Shown here: piece after piece, positions 48,725-60,050 of the stretch
How positions within the stretch are numbered: the stretch's first letter is position 1
Layout: every line of letters starts with the position of its first letter
Assembly (NCBI GenBank): GCA_037013495.1
Contig: CM072807.1
Span: forward strand, 14,821,001-14,885,000
Direction of reading: 5' to 3'
Length of the DNA stretch: 64,000 bases
DNA from: Hippophae tibetana
Lineage: Eukaryota > Streptophyta > Magnoliopsida > Rosales > Elaeagnaceae
The notes under the pieces: generated by a model
Databases searched by the model: none
What the model saw: only the letters and a program-made list of their open reading frames with translations
Told to the model about the DNA's origin: nothing
Program-made: the position numbers and the translations under genes

Positions 48725-49345
48725 TCCTCTATATAAGATTAGTTATTACAGATCAATAATACACACATGTACATAGTTAGGAACACTTTGTATATAAGCA
48801 TGTTTACACATACCATGGGATTAGTTTTTCTATTGTGCACGATTGCTCATTGACATTGTCATTTGCGTCTTTAGTTCAATTTAGGTGTGAGTATTTATGG
48901 AAAGTACTTAGTAATTTTTGGAAAAAAATGTGACTTTTTACCTCCTCGCCATCAAGCTTGCCAAGGACCTCACCACAGATGGTGGAAAGATGGCTGGCAA
49001 GATGGCTAGTGAGTTGGAAAATCTAACTTCTATAAATACCCTATCTCTTCTTCATTTTTGGATTTATAAAATGTAGCAAATCTCTATCAAATTGACACCG
49101 CCTTTTTCTATTTTCGAATCACTAATAACTCGAGTGTTGTTCGATATTAGTGATTCGTGATTGTATAGAAAAAACCATGCTTATGAGTGGCAAGTACTCA
49201 AGCCTGTTAGGATGGAGTTAAAAATTGATAGAGATAATAATGGTTTTATTTTTTTTAAAGTTGTAACTGATTTATTGTTTAGTGAATTGGATCTCACCAA
49301 GTGGTTGCCTTAAGTAACCCAAAGATGTTACCATGTAGATAGGGT
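48725..49345 (+). mobile_element. Copia LTR and leader fragment
   Basis: Matches 26475-27210, the 5' LTR and leader of the SIRE-like element, in the same order: TATATAAG-type TATA region, ACATAGTTAGG, a block with GTGAGTATTTATGGAAAGTACT, and the leader end with TGTTACCATRTAGATA. It may be part of that element's other LTR or of a sister insertion. Confidence 0.55.
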
Positions 49346-49733
49346 TTCTATGTGAGTTTATCTCGTTATATCTATTGTTATGCATGATTTGTTTTTATGT
49401 TAGTATAATCCAAGTTTTTATTGTATATGTTCCATCATTCTAGATTTAGACTCTGATTAGAAAGCTTATTTTTTTTGCGTAGTTGCATGTTTTATTTTCT
49501 TTCCTTATAGCATGCCTTTAGCTTTCTAATTATTAATTCTGTTTTTTTATCATGCATTTAAGTGTGAGTCTCTAAGGAGTATGTATCTCCTTACCTAATA
49601 ATGTACCAAGTGTTGGAATCTATATTGTCGTCTTTTATGTAATGTATGATTGCATGCTGTGAAAGTAAAATCATCATTTACCGAATATGTTTCTACATAT
49701 GAAGTCTTCAAGAGATTGAAAATCCCTTATAGC
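49346..49733. other. Unassigned sequence between repeats
   Basis: No coding region or repeat is recognised. It continues across the solo LTR into 51757-52059, since the LTR has a clean target duplication. Confidence 0.4.
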
Positions 49734-51751
49734 TTATGAGTGCTCAAAAAGCACTAAAATAACCATGATTTTATGCACATTAATTGATTAAAAATATATA
49801 TATTTATATGTTTTATCATATATTTATATAAATTTATCTTTTTCGGAATCACGGGTATTTTTATTGTTTTTCAGGTATTTTGGCTTAAAAATGCAACTTA
49901 AAGACTCAAAGAGGAATACTGGAAGCAATACATCACAAATATATTAATAAATAAATGGGGAAAGGTCAAAAAATATGGAAAAATTGGACAAAATGGGTCA
50001 AAAAGGACAAAAATATCAAAAAAGAGAAAAACGCGCCGCCCAGCCGCCGCGCCCAGCTCCACCCCAAGCTGCGCGCGCGGCACTGTTCATCCACGCAGCA
50101 CTGCGCTCGATGTACTGTTCATGCACGCAGCACTGCGCGCGGGGGGGTACTGTTCATGCGCGCAGCACTGCGCGCGCGGGTACTGTTCATACGCGCAGCA
50201 CTGCGCGCGCGGGTACTGTTCATGCGCGCAGCACTGCGCGCGCGGGTACTGTTCATGCGCGCAGCACTGCGCGCGCGGGTACTGTTCATCCGCGCGCGCC
50301 GACACCCATTTTTCACGTGCAGCAGCCACATGACGTCATGTTGACGTCATCAATGACCTCAGCATTTCCATTACGCGTTTTTACATTTTTTTAACATTTT
50401 TTTACTCATTTTTTTCTCTCCATCCTCACCTATAAATACCCCCCTTCCCTTCACTTCAAAAGACACCTAAAAACACCTCCAAATAAATTCTTTTCTCTCT
50501 TTTCTTAGATTTTTAGGATTCTTTAGTTTTTCTTAGTTTTTCTTATGTTTTCTTAGTTTTTAGCTTTTCTTAGTTAATTTCTCTTAGTTTTAGAGTTCTT
50601 CCCTTTTTTTGGGAAGAACTAGTTATGTTTATGTAATTTTTTAGCTTTTTGATTCAATAAATGGGAGTGCAAATTCCGCTTGGAGTTTTTCCAGCAACGG
50701 GAATAGCGTCGAAGTTCTGTAAGGATTTTATTTTCTTTACAGTTATTTTTATGCTTTATTCTTACATGTTATATTTAATTTGTCTGTGGTTAAATTTAAC
50801 TGTGCTGGCTATTTAGTAAACATGATGTAATAATAACGTTGTTATGCTTGCGAAATATTAAAAAGGTAAAAATCTCTAAAATGAATTGATTTTATTTTTA
50901 TTCATGATTTTATATTAAGAATGTTAGAGAGAAATATATTATTTTTCATTACAAACTTAAACCTGAAAATTAGATTTTAAGGTTTAGTTATCCGGTCTGA
51001 TTTAGAGTAGTGCTCTTTTATTTGATGGTACAATCGCCCGGTAGTTAGAGTGAAGCTCTATTTCAAAAGTTTTTATAAGAATTATTATCTGAAAATGTAT
51101 TGACAACATGTTTTCGGTAGTGGTTTTAAAACTTGAAAGTTAGTACTCGGATAACTAAATTCTTGGGTTTAATTTGGACACCTTGAATAAAGTTTAAACT
51201 GTCTAACCCCACCAAAGGTGGCATTTAAATGGTTCATTTTCAATCTCTTAGAAAAAGAAATTAATTTAATTAAACATATTAGTTATCAACCCCACCCATA
51301 GGTGTTAATTGATTTGTTTAGTTAACAAAGAATATCTAACCCCACCAAAGGTGGTATTCATACAAAAAAGGGAGAATCAATAAATATCAATTCATATCTT
51401 TAATAACCTAGATAATATGAGCAAGCATAATTAACTTAGTTATTATATCCATAAATACTCCGCCATTATAAATGATAACATTTGCATGAATGTTTATTGA
51501 ATCTATGTTTAATTTTATGTAATTAGATTAAAAACACAAAACCCCAAAATATCGTGACAGGATGTTTAGGATTTAATTTCGTTTTTAGAAGTTTGAATAA
51601 TAAATTAAAAACCACACACATTCCTTCCTTAGATCGACCTTGGGAGTATACTTATCATTTTCTACGAAATGATTCGTGCACTTGTGAGAGTTTTATAAAT
51701 ATTAAAACCAAAGTATTGGCAAGAATCGGCGATGTCGGTTTTCGCTCATCA
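49734..51751 (+). mobile_element. Solo LTR of the Athila/Tat-type family with GC-rich array
   Basis: A 2018-bp LTR with the 5-bp target duplication ATAGC (49729-49733 and 51752-51756). It starts TTATGAGTGCTCAAAAAGC and ends TCGGTTTTCGCTCATCA. TATA box CTATAAATACCCCCC is near 50431. Upstream, at 50030-50310, lies a GC-rich tandem array not present in this form in sister copies. It looks better preserved than the other copies, so it is probably among the younger ones. It has no coding sequence; open frames across the array are a by-product of a 33-bp unit without stops. Confidence 0.88.
50079..50310 (+). repeat. 33-bp GC-rich tandem array in LTR promoter region
   Basis: Six to seven copies of a unit starting TACTGTTCATGCGCGCAGCA. 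Unit starts are near 50080, 50110, 50147, 50179, 50212, 50245 and 50278; the last four intervals are 33 bp or nearly so. Each unit contains GCGCGCAG-CA-CTGCGCGC, an almost perfect hairpin with an 8-bp GC stem. The array ends about 120-150 bp upstream of the TATA box. Confidence 0.92.
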
Positions 51752-51756
51752 ATAGC

Positions 51757-52059
51757 TTTTTAGTATGTATGATTGTCTTGCATGCTATATGATGTTTGCT
51801 ATGTTTATAGCATGTTGCAAGTCTGAACAAGGGCGTATGAGGCACAACATCACTAGTGTGTTTACTACAATTTCTTCTTACTTATTACAGGTTGTTTTTG
51901 GTGTGTATTGAATTGAAAAGATTGTTTCGTATTTTGTTGTGTTAATTGCTCAATTCATATTGTTAGGCTTGCTTGGCCGAATTGATATAGAGGTCGTAAA
52001 AATATTTCATGTGTTGGCGTTTTCATCCCTCATCTAAGTCCAGATTACCTATTTGAGTC
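51757..52059. other. Unassigned sequence between repeats
   Basis: Continuation of 49346-49733 beyond the solo LTR. No gene or known repeat is recognised. Confidence 0.35.
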
Positions 52060-54326
52060 TGATGACTCTATAAAAATAGAGTTATTGGCACACTTTTTTA
52101 CTTAATAGTTACTTGTTTTACTCAATAAATAGTATTTTTTGGGTCAAAAAATTAAAATATAAACATTTTAATGAAAAAGGGTGAAAATATAATTTTAGGA
52201 TTTTTATGAATTTTTAACGCAAGAACAATAAGGAGCTGTCACATGGCATGCCATGTAGGTAGAGGATTTGATTGGGCAAGCCACGTAAATGCCATGCAAT
52301 CATGGAGAGCGAATCATGTCACGTCTTAAGGAGGATGAAACATGCACTACGTGTCAGCACGACGTACAATCCGAGTTTGGAAATTGGTCAATATGCTATG
52401 CCATGCGTCACTACGCCATTACTCTATGTGTTCCACCCATGCGCCACGCCATCTATTTTTGTGAATCACGTCGCGCCACATGTTGCTGACCCAGAGAGCG
52501 TTGACTCTAATCGGTCTCCCTTGCCACGCATTTCTCCTTAATTCTCCCAATGAATTTCCACTATCACGTGTCGTGCTATGATTGGCTGAAATGTTCTATT
52601 TTTCTTGTTTTAATCGTAGCCCTTGATCTGAAACTGATCAGACGGCCCAGATTGCACCTGAACTTTATTTAAGCCCCTAATCACTCCATAAACCCTAATT
52701 TTCCTCCATTAGCATAATTTTGGTCATTTTTTGGAGCTAAAAAGAGAAAAAAAATGTAGAAAAATTAAAGAGAAGATACAATTTTGGTGGAAATTCAATA
52801 GGAAATTAATAATACAATTCAAAAGATTGATTTTATTTTTTTTTCTACTATTTTTTTATCAATTTTATGTCTTTTTTTATGAAAAATACGAGCTTTATGA
52901 ACACAATTACGTATAATTAATTTATTAATCTAGGGATCTTATAAACCCAATTTTTACCATGCGATGATTTAATATTTTACCTCAATTATAATTTTAATTT
53001 AATTATATTATTTAATCTGATTTGTATGCTATTAACTGTTTGGCCAACAATTTATCTATAGAGGCAATTAAATAGATTTTAGAGAATTATCTAACTGTTT
53101 GTCTTGATTAAATAATATGCATAGTTTCTAGGTAGAGATGTATGATTCTTATGTATGTGATCCATAATTGATGAACTCAAAGAGTAGTATACAATTTAAT
53201 TAGCATGAGAGTGTGACTAAATTAATTACTATATGGTATGTAGTTTACTTGAGAAAGGAATACATGTTAGATTAGATTCAATTGATCATGTAATTAATTG
53301 ATAATTATATTGGGTGGATTTTAGCGATTCGCATGTTTAGAAAATTGGGAGATTAAGTATTCCTATATATTTTCTCGTATATCTTTTTAGTCACAAAATC
53401 TAATTTAATTAATTATTACTATTTACTTTTAGTTATTTTAATTTTGCTTCCTTAAAATATAAAAACACCAAAACAAATTGATTTTTATTATTTTTAGTTT
53501 TAAAAATTAGTTTCTAATAAAACAATCTTCGTCAGAACAATCTTTACTTATTATTATATTACTTGTTACAATATGTATACTTATGTATTCATTGCACACA
53601 CAATTTGTGTGGCGATCAAATTCAGAAGAACAATTGACATTCATGTAATTATTCCTACATATGTGAATCTTCATATTAAATTTGATAGTTAAAAATATCT
53701 TTAATTATAACTTAATGATGAACTAAATCTTGATTTATAATTAAAGAATATATTTAATTTAGGTGTACCAATTAATTAATTTCAAGGTTGACTAAAAAAG
53801 TTAATAATTGATTGAGAAACCTAATTTATATATTTTTCTCAGTTTATCAATTAATCAATTAATCAATTTCAAACCCGATCCAGAAAGTTATTAATTAATT
53901 GAGAATTGTGTAGACTTACCATAACAATGGGAGTTTTCTTATTAAATAAAAAGAAAAAATCAAATATAACTTATTATTTAAATCATTTAATTTGTTCCAT
54001 TCATGAAGAGTTATACTAGCTAAAATTCCATAATCATCTGTCACCCTAGGTTTAGTTGTATTTTAATTTATTGCTTTTGATCTACTTGTTTTAATTTATT
54101 CGCTTTTATTTATTTTCTTTCTTTAGATATTAATTTAAGATTCTATTCAATCAACCAAAAAATTCTTAAGAGTGTTTAGGACTTATTTTTCTTAATTAAA
54201 TTAGAAAATAATTTAACGTTTTAAAACCATTGTAATTCCTTGAGACCGACCTTGTAAGTATACTTTTCATTTATTATAACTTATTTATGCACGTATGAGC
54301 TTTATAAATATAAAATTTATGCATCA
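52060..54326 (+). mobile_element. LTR-family-2, long copy C (about 2.27 kb)
   Basis: Starts TGATGACTCTATAAAAATAG and ends AAAATTTATGCATCA, giving matched TGATG/CATCA ends. Its first 0.9 kb is the repeat also found at 7305-8200 and 9048-9975, with the TATA box TTTATTTAAGCCCC near 52663 and CACGTG at 52565-52570. The end block (about 54235-54320: CCGACCTTGTAAGTATACTT then ATGAGCTTTATAAATATAAA) is laid out like the end of the Athila/Tat-type LTRs, suggesting a related lineage. No target duplication or primer site was found, so solo LTR versus fragment is open. Confidence 0.6.
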
Positions 54327-54600
54327 CTTATATTTCTTTTGCAAAGGAGGCTTGAGCTATAGTACTTAAAAGTTTAGGCTCAATGGAATGTCATAACCAA
54401 CTCTTCACCTAAGCATCTTCTTGTAGATATTTGACATATTTTGATGTAGTATAAGTAGGTGGTATATTCGTAAGGTATTTGAGGCGACCTTGACCTAACA
54501 AATAAGTTTCAACACCATATGCCCAAAATGGAAAATTATCTCTATTTAATATAATGGTTGTTATGGAACTTGTAGTACAAGGAGAAATGTGATGAAGCTA
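54327..54600 (-). mobile_element. Copia gag fragment
   Basis: The minus strand reads WAYGVETYLLGQGRLKYLTN then PPTYTTSKYVKYLQEDA and SIEPKL, the usual copia gag pattern of F..W...V...L.G......L.G plus W...D. A short decayed scrap flanking LTR copy C. Confidence 0.65.
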
Positions 54601-54787
54601 CATAATACAAAAACAAAACCTTTCTTTCTTTCTTTTCCCCATTTTTATCATAAAACTAAGAAACAATATGTAAAATAACAATAATATTACACACTGATAA
54701 ACAATAAGCAACACAACATCAATTGACTTAATAAAAGAGATGATACATGCTTATCAGTAACAAATATCTCAATGTTGAATGAGTTCT
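54600..54787. other. Unassigned AT-rich sequence
   Basis: Short stretch between a copia gag scrap and the next LTR. Nothing is recognised. Confidence 0.35.
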
Positions 54788-56210
54788 TGATTAGTGATCA
54801 AAAATAATTAATATATCATGATTTTATACATGCTTACTAATTATATATATATATATATTTGTATTTACTTATTTTACTATCATTTTACGCAAATCTATCT
54901 TTTTTGAATCATGAGTATATTTTTGTTATTTTTTAGGTATTTTTTGTATTAAAATAAATCAACTTGAGGAACTATACTTGCATTCCATTATAACTTGGAA
55001 GATTAAAAGAAAAAATTTGTAGAACGTTACATATATTTAAAAAAAATAAAAAAGGGAATTACATGGAAATTTGAGTTCCAAGTGATGCAGTTTAAAGTGT
55101 GTCGGGACATGCATTTCTTGTCAGCTACGGTGCAAAGTCAAAGAAAATGAATAAACGCATCCTAGATATGATGTAGGCCGCAACAAGAAAAAATTATGTG
55201 CCACTACAAAAAAAGAGTGGATCATGCTCAAACCGTGTACAGGTTGTGTATGCCACTGTGTGGAAAAATTGTGTAACATATCACTAGGCTAAAAAATCCA
55301 CTTTTCCTCCTTTTCTCATCCAATAAATAGGACCTTATTTCTTTTGTAATAATATATCCCTTTCATCCCATTAGCACTCTTCTAACTGATTTCTTAACTT
55401 TTCTTAGTTTTTCTTTCAATAGTTTAAAGTTCTTCTCTCATTCAAGAATTGAACACATTTAGTTCATGTAATTTCTTTTAGTTCGTATAATTGCTTTTAG
55501 TTTTAATTCAGTAAATATCACAACACTACTATAGGTTTTCTAGAAACAATCCTAAGAATTATGTTGAGATATATTTACATGTAGTCTTTTAAGAATATTT
55601 CTAAGTGTTGTTTATTAAACTATGGCCATAGATAGTATAGGATATTAATAATGTTGTTATACTTGTAAAATATTAAAGTAGGTAAATGTTTTTATAAAAT
55701 GAATTAAGTTTTATTTCTTCGTCAAGATTTAAACGAAGTTTGTAAAATAAAAATATATTAATCAAGTATTTTTTATAATAAACAAGAGAGTTAGATTTAA
55801 GATTTAATTATTTGAATATGATTTAAAGCCAACTCTATGATTTTGATTTAAGTATTTAGATCTTTATAGAACTCTATTTCAAAAGTTTTATAAGAATTAT
55901 TATTGACAAATATATTGAATACATATTTTTCATAGTAGTTTTAAAATCTGAAAGTTAAGTTTCAGATATTTCAATCATAAACCTAACTTTGATCTTTCAG
56001 TCCGATCGAAGATGGTAATAAAATAGTTTGTTAATTTCTTAGAAAATAAATGCAATTTAATTAAGGTTTAAATTATCGATCTGACCAAAGGTGTCTAGTT
56101 AAAAACTCAACTCAAAACAATCTTGACAGGATGTTTAGGTTATTTAATTTTGTTTTTAAAATAATTTGTTGAATGAATTAAAAACCACATGATTCCTATT
56201 TAGATTGACT

Positions 56211-58160
56211 TTGAAGCAAGTTGTTGTCTCTTTTGGAGAGCATAAAACTTGCAAGCATACACGATCACAAGTAATAATATTTGATAAGTAAGTTATCGTT
56301 CCCACGGAGATTTGTTACTACAGTTTGTTGAGTCCTAAAATTATTTCATTCTGATTTTATCCAAAACGATCGTTGATTTGTAAAAGGTTTAAGAAAATAG
56401 TTTAATAACAAAATAAAAGAAATCTAGGATTGCAGTTTTTCACCAAATTAATCAACACAAATCATATTATTTTCTCTTGATTTATATTTTTATAGTACAT
56501 TTAATTTGTCAACGGAAAACTTCTAATTTTATCCATACATCTCTTCTGAGCTCCGTATAAACACACCTTGCTAAATTAATTCACTATATTCCTATGAGAA
56601 TTAAATTCACCAAGATTCATTACGTTCAAAGTTTTCCAATAATTGCACATACAATAAAGAAAGTTTCTCTCCTTTAATCATACATGTTACCCTAAACACG
56701 AGCAATATATACAAAAATGTCTCTTCCAAGATTATTTAAGTGCCACTTATCATTTGATAAAATTCGTAAATAATCAAAAGCAGTAAGAACAAATAGAATA
56801 AACAAATTAAACGCCTTATAAATCGTTCAAAAATAATTAAAATCAAAGCTTCATAAATTTAGATAAAATGCAACCCTAGAAAAATTAAATTACTTCATAA
56901 ATTTAAAATTAAAATTACAGCAGTTTAAGGAAAATAAGATGAAGAACAAAAGAAAATTAAATCATTTCGGATCGTAAATATTTGGCACACACAAAACACA
57001 ATAGAAGCCAAAAATGGCTTCTGCGTGTTCCACAGTCCAGCCCCGAACAATACTAAAAATCTCAAACTCTAAACTCCCAAAAACTTTTTCTACTCTATCA
57101 TAATATCCCCTATTTATAGCTTAAAAAATACATATAAAATAATACATTTTTTAAACACGCGTAAAAAACTTGCATCGAAAATAAAACCCTCATATTTTCC
57201 TTAAATTCCGCATCCATGCGTACGAAAGAGAATATTAAAAAAAATTATGCGTGGACGACAGAAACACAAGGTGTCGTTTCTGATTTTTTTTAATTCAATC
57301 TGCATGCCACGTGTCAATCTCTCATTAACTGAAGAATTAATATAGACACGTGGTAGCATTTCATTCGGTGAGGAAACCGGCTACACGCAGAGCTCATCGC
57401 ACGGGATAAGGGCGCGAGGAACGTGGGGAACAGCGGCTGGGACGCGTGCGTGATCCTGCGTTTTTGCACTCACTGAACCTTGCCATGTGTCACAATATGA
57501 TTGGATGAAAGATAAAGTGGGACACGTGGTAGCTTTCTATTCGTTGTATAACCGGGCTCATGTGAATCAACAGCATGGAATCATGCCTTGAAAACACGTC
57601 AGACACATGAGTCCCACCCTATACGTCGGCCTGTGCAGAAGGTGGGCCTCACTCGGGCACCGAGCCACGTGACTCTAGGAATAACGAGTCCACTCGCTTT
57701 TGTCAGGTTTGAAACGCACGTGCCAATCTTGACCGTTCCTTGTGTGATCTGACGACTCACGTGGCGCGCGTGGATTATGGCGCGTGGATTTCTTCTCTCT
57801 TGCGTAGAAAATTCAAATTTAATTAACTGTATTTTGACCCATAAATTTAATTCAAATTATATTTTAAACTTTCTTTAATTACAATTAAGTCTTTTCTAAT
57901 TTAAATTAAATTTTAAACTTTTAATAATTAAAATTAATCCCGATTTTAATTTAAATTAAAGTTTAAGCTTTTATAAATTACAATTAAGAACTCTTTTATT
58001 TGAAATTATATTTATGGACATAAATTCATAATTAAGTATGGTTTCGATTCAAATTATTTAATTTTGTTAAAAATGTATTCCTTAACACATAAAAGGTAAA
58101 TATTAATTTATAAAATTGTTCGCTAGCGTCCGAATCAATCATAGAAAATGACAAGCTTGT
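56211..58160 (-). mobile_element. Nested reverse-oriented LTR-like segment
   Basis: About 1.95 kb inserted in the 5' LTR of the surrounding element. On the minus strand a GC-rich, G-box-rich promoter region (about 57790-57300) leads to the TATA box GCTATAAATAGGGG near 57105-57118. It ends in the block GGGAACGATAACTTACTTAT then CTTGTGATCGTGTATGCTTG (about 56310-56240), a layout typical of plant gypsy LTR 3' parts. The family is different from the other LTRs in this window. Boundaries are approximate and no clean target duplication was found. Confidence 0.6.
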
Positions 58161-58799
58161 GATAACTGTATTTTATATAGTTATTTTCATCTATTTTGGC
58201 ATATAAAATCTTTGGTTTAATTGCCACATAAATCTATAATAGAACTGAAATTAGTTAACCTTTGCAAGCATCAAGTTTTTAGCATCATTGTCAAGAAAAA
58301 AATAGCGTTTTTAATTTGTTATTATCTAAATCTTAAAAAAAATCGTATTGTAAATATTTTGTTTTTTATTTAAAATTTAAAATTATCTAAGTTATTAATT
58401 AATTTTTTATATTTAAATTTTTTAAATTTTCTCTGATTTATAAAAAAATAAAATAAATTTTACTTTCCTTTCTTTTTAAAACTTTATTTTCTTTTTATTT
58501 TTGAAATAGTATAAAAAATTCCTTTTCTTTTATACAATTATTTATTGTTTATTTTTAATTTTAAATAATTATTTTTTTATTTCTTTTAAAAAAAATTGTA
58601 ATTAATTTGTTGCATGTATATTTATTTTACTAACATGTATATAATTGTATTATTCTTTGATGCATGTTAATTATTTCTATGTATGAACATATATTGTTTA
58701 TAATATTGTATATTTATTTTATCTTTTTATTTTTCAACTTGACAAGTGAAATTAAATTCTTTTTTTTTATTTGTACATGCGAGGTAGGAGGTCCTTAGG

Positions 58800-60050
58800 G
58801 CACCCTCTTACATCTTTAAACAATAATACAAATAAACCTATTAGACTATCAACAATGCTGAATTTTAATTTCCCTCAACCTTTTATTGAACAAAGCTTTT
58901 AACCTTACCATGACCATTCACCTAAATCGCTAAACATGGGGAAACCCACCACTTAGAGAAACCATAATGAAGGAGTTTACAAGGCCATCAATTGGCATTG
59001 CAACTTCCTCTATCCACCTAGGAAATAATGCTAAGAATTATGAGTTACAAAACATTCATTTTTTCATGCTTCCTTCTTTTCATAAACTACCTAATGAAGA
59101 CTTAATGTCCTTCATTAAGGACTTATTCTACAATCCAGACTTTTTCCCTCGGTGTACTCATGGAAGATCAACTCAAAATGAGGTATTTTCCCTACACTTA
59201 AAGATAGAGCCAATGCATGATTAATGTCACTTCCTTCAAGTTCCCTAATGACTTGGGAAAAAGTATATAATAAATTTATGGAAAAAAATCTATTCTTATC
59301 AAAAGACAATAGAGTAGACATTAAAGTTGAGAGGTAAGATTTCTATTTTATCTTAGATTGATGGAGAACCTTTCCATGAATCATGGGATAGGTTCAATTT
59401 TTTTCTCACTCTGTGTCCCCATCACAACTACCACTACAGATTCTAAACTATTTTTTCTCTAATGGATTGACACAATAGTGTCAATACACCGTTGATAATG
59501 CTACTGGTGGAGCAATGGGAGAGAAAATATCCTTAGAGACTTATAATCTCTTTGAAATATTGGGTGCTAATTCCTAACAAAAGAGTTGTAGAGTGAAGAG
59601 AGTTGGAGTCCATGAAATCGACTCCAGTATTGAAGTTCAAATCAAGCTTACTGAATTGACCAAGCAAGTTGTGCTTCTAACTACACATGCCAAAATAAAT
59701 AAAGAACAATGGGGTATATGGGGTACTTTAGGACATGGTCCTAAAACTTTCCTTATCAATTAGAAGCTATAGTTGGACTCGAGCAGGTCGTTGTACTAGG
59801 GGTATAGCAACCAAGACCTAGGTATGATCCTAATGATAACACTTATAATCCTAGGTGAAGGAATCATCCTAATTTCTATTGGAAGTAAAAAAATCCTCTA
59901 TTTTCCAAAATTTCAAATCGAATGGGCTAGAAATTTCACCAACAACTATAAAGAAATCCTCTCAACAAGACAAATTTAAAGGAAAACTTGAATTCAATTA
60001 TTCAAGTAAGTAGAGACAACTAGTAGAGGACTAATCAAAGATGGGAATTT
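58800..60050 (+). mobile_element. gag-type region of the divergent gypsy element
   Basis: Plus-strand gag remains with QNIHFFMLPSFHKLPNEDLM (about 59050-59110), a LFEILGANS block near 59550-59575 and a degenerate knuckle area with WGTLGHGPKTF near 59720. The order matches the gag regions of the 27968-40309 element. Confidence 0.7.

Noticed and set aside
50079-50310. CRISPR-like regular repeats
   Set aside because: The units are contiguous with no unique spacers, and the setting is a plant nuclear LTR.
49955-50394. Overlapping open frames of 70-139 codons on both strands across the GC-rich repeats
   Set aside because: A 33-bp unit without stop codons keeps all frames open. The 11-residue repeats have no codon or protein signature, and the sequence lies in an LTR promoter region.
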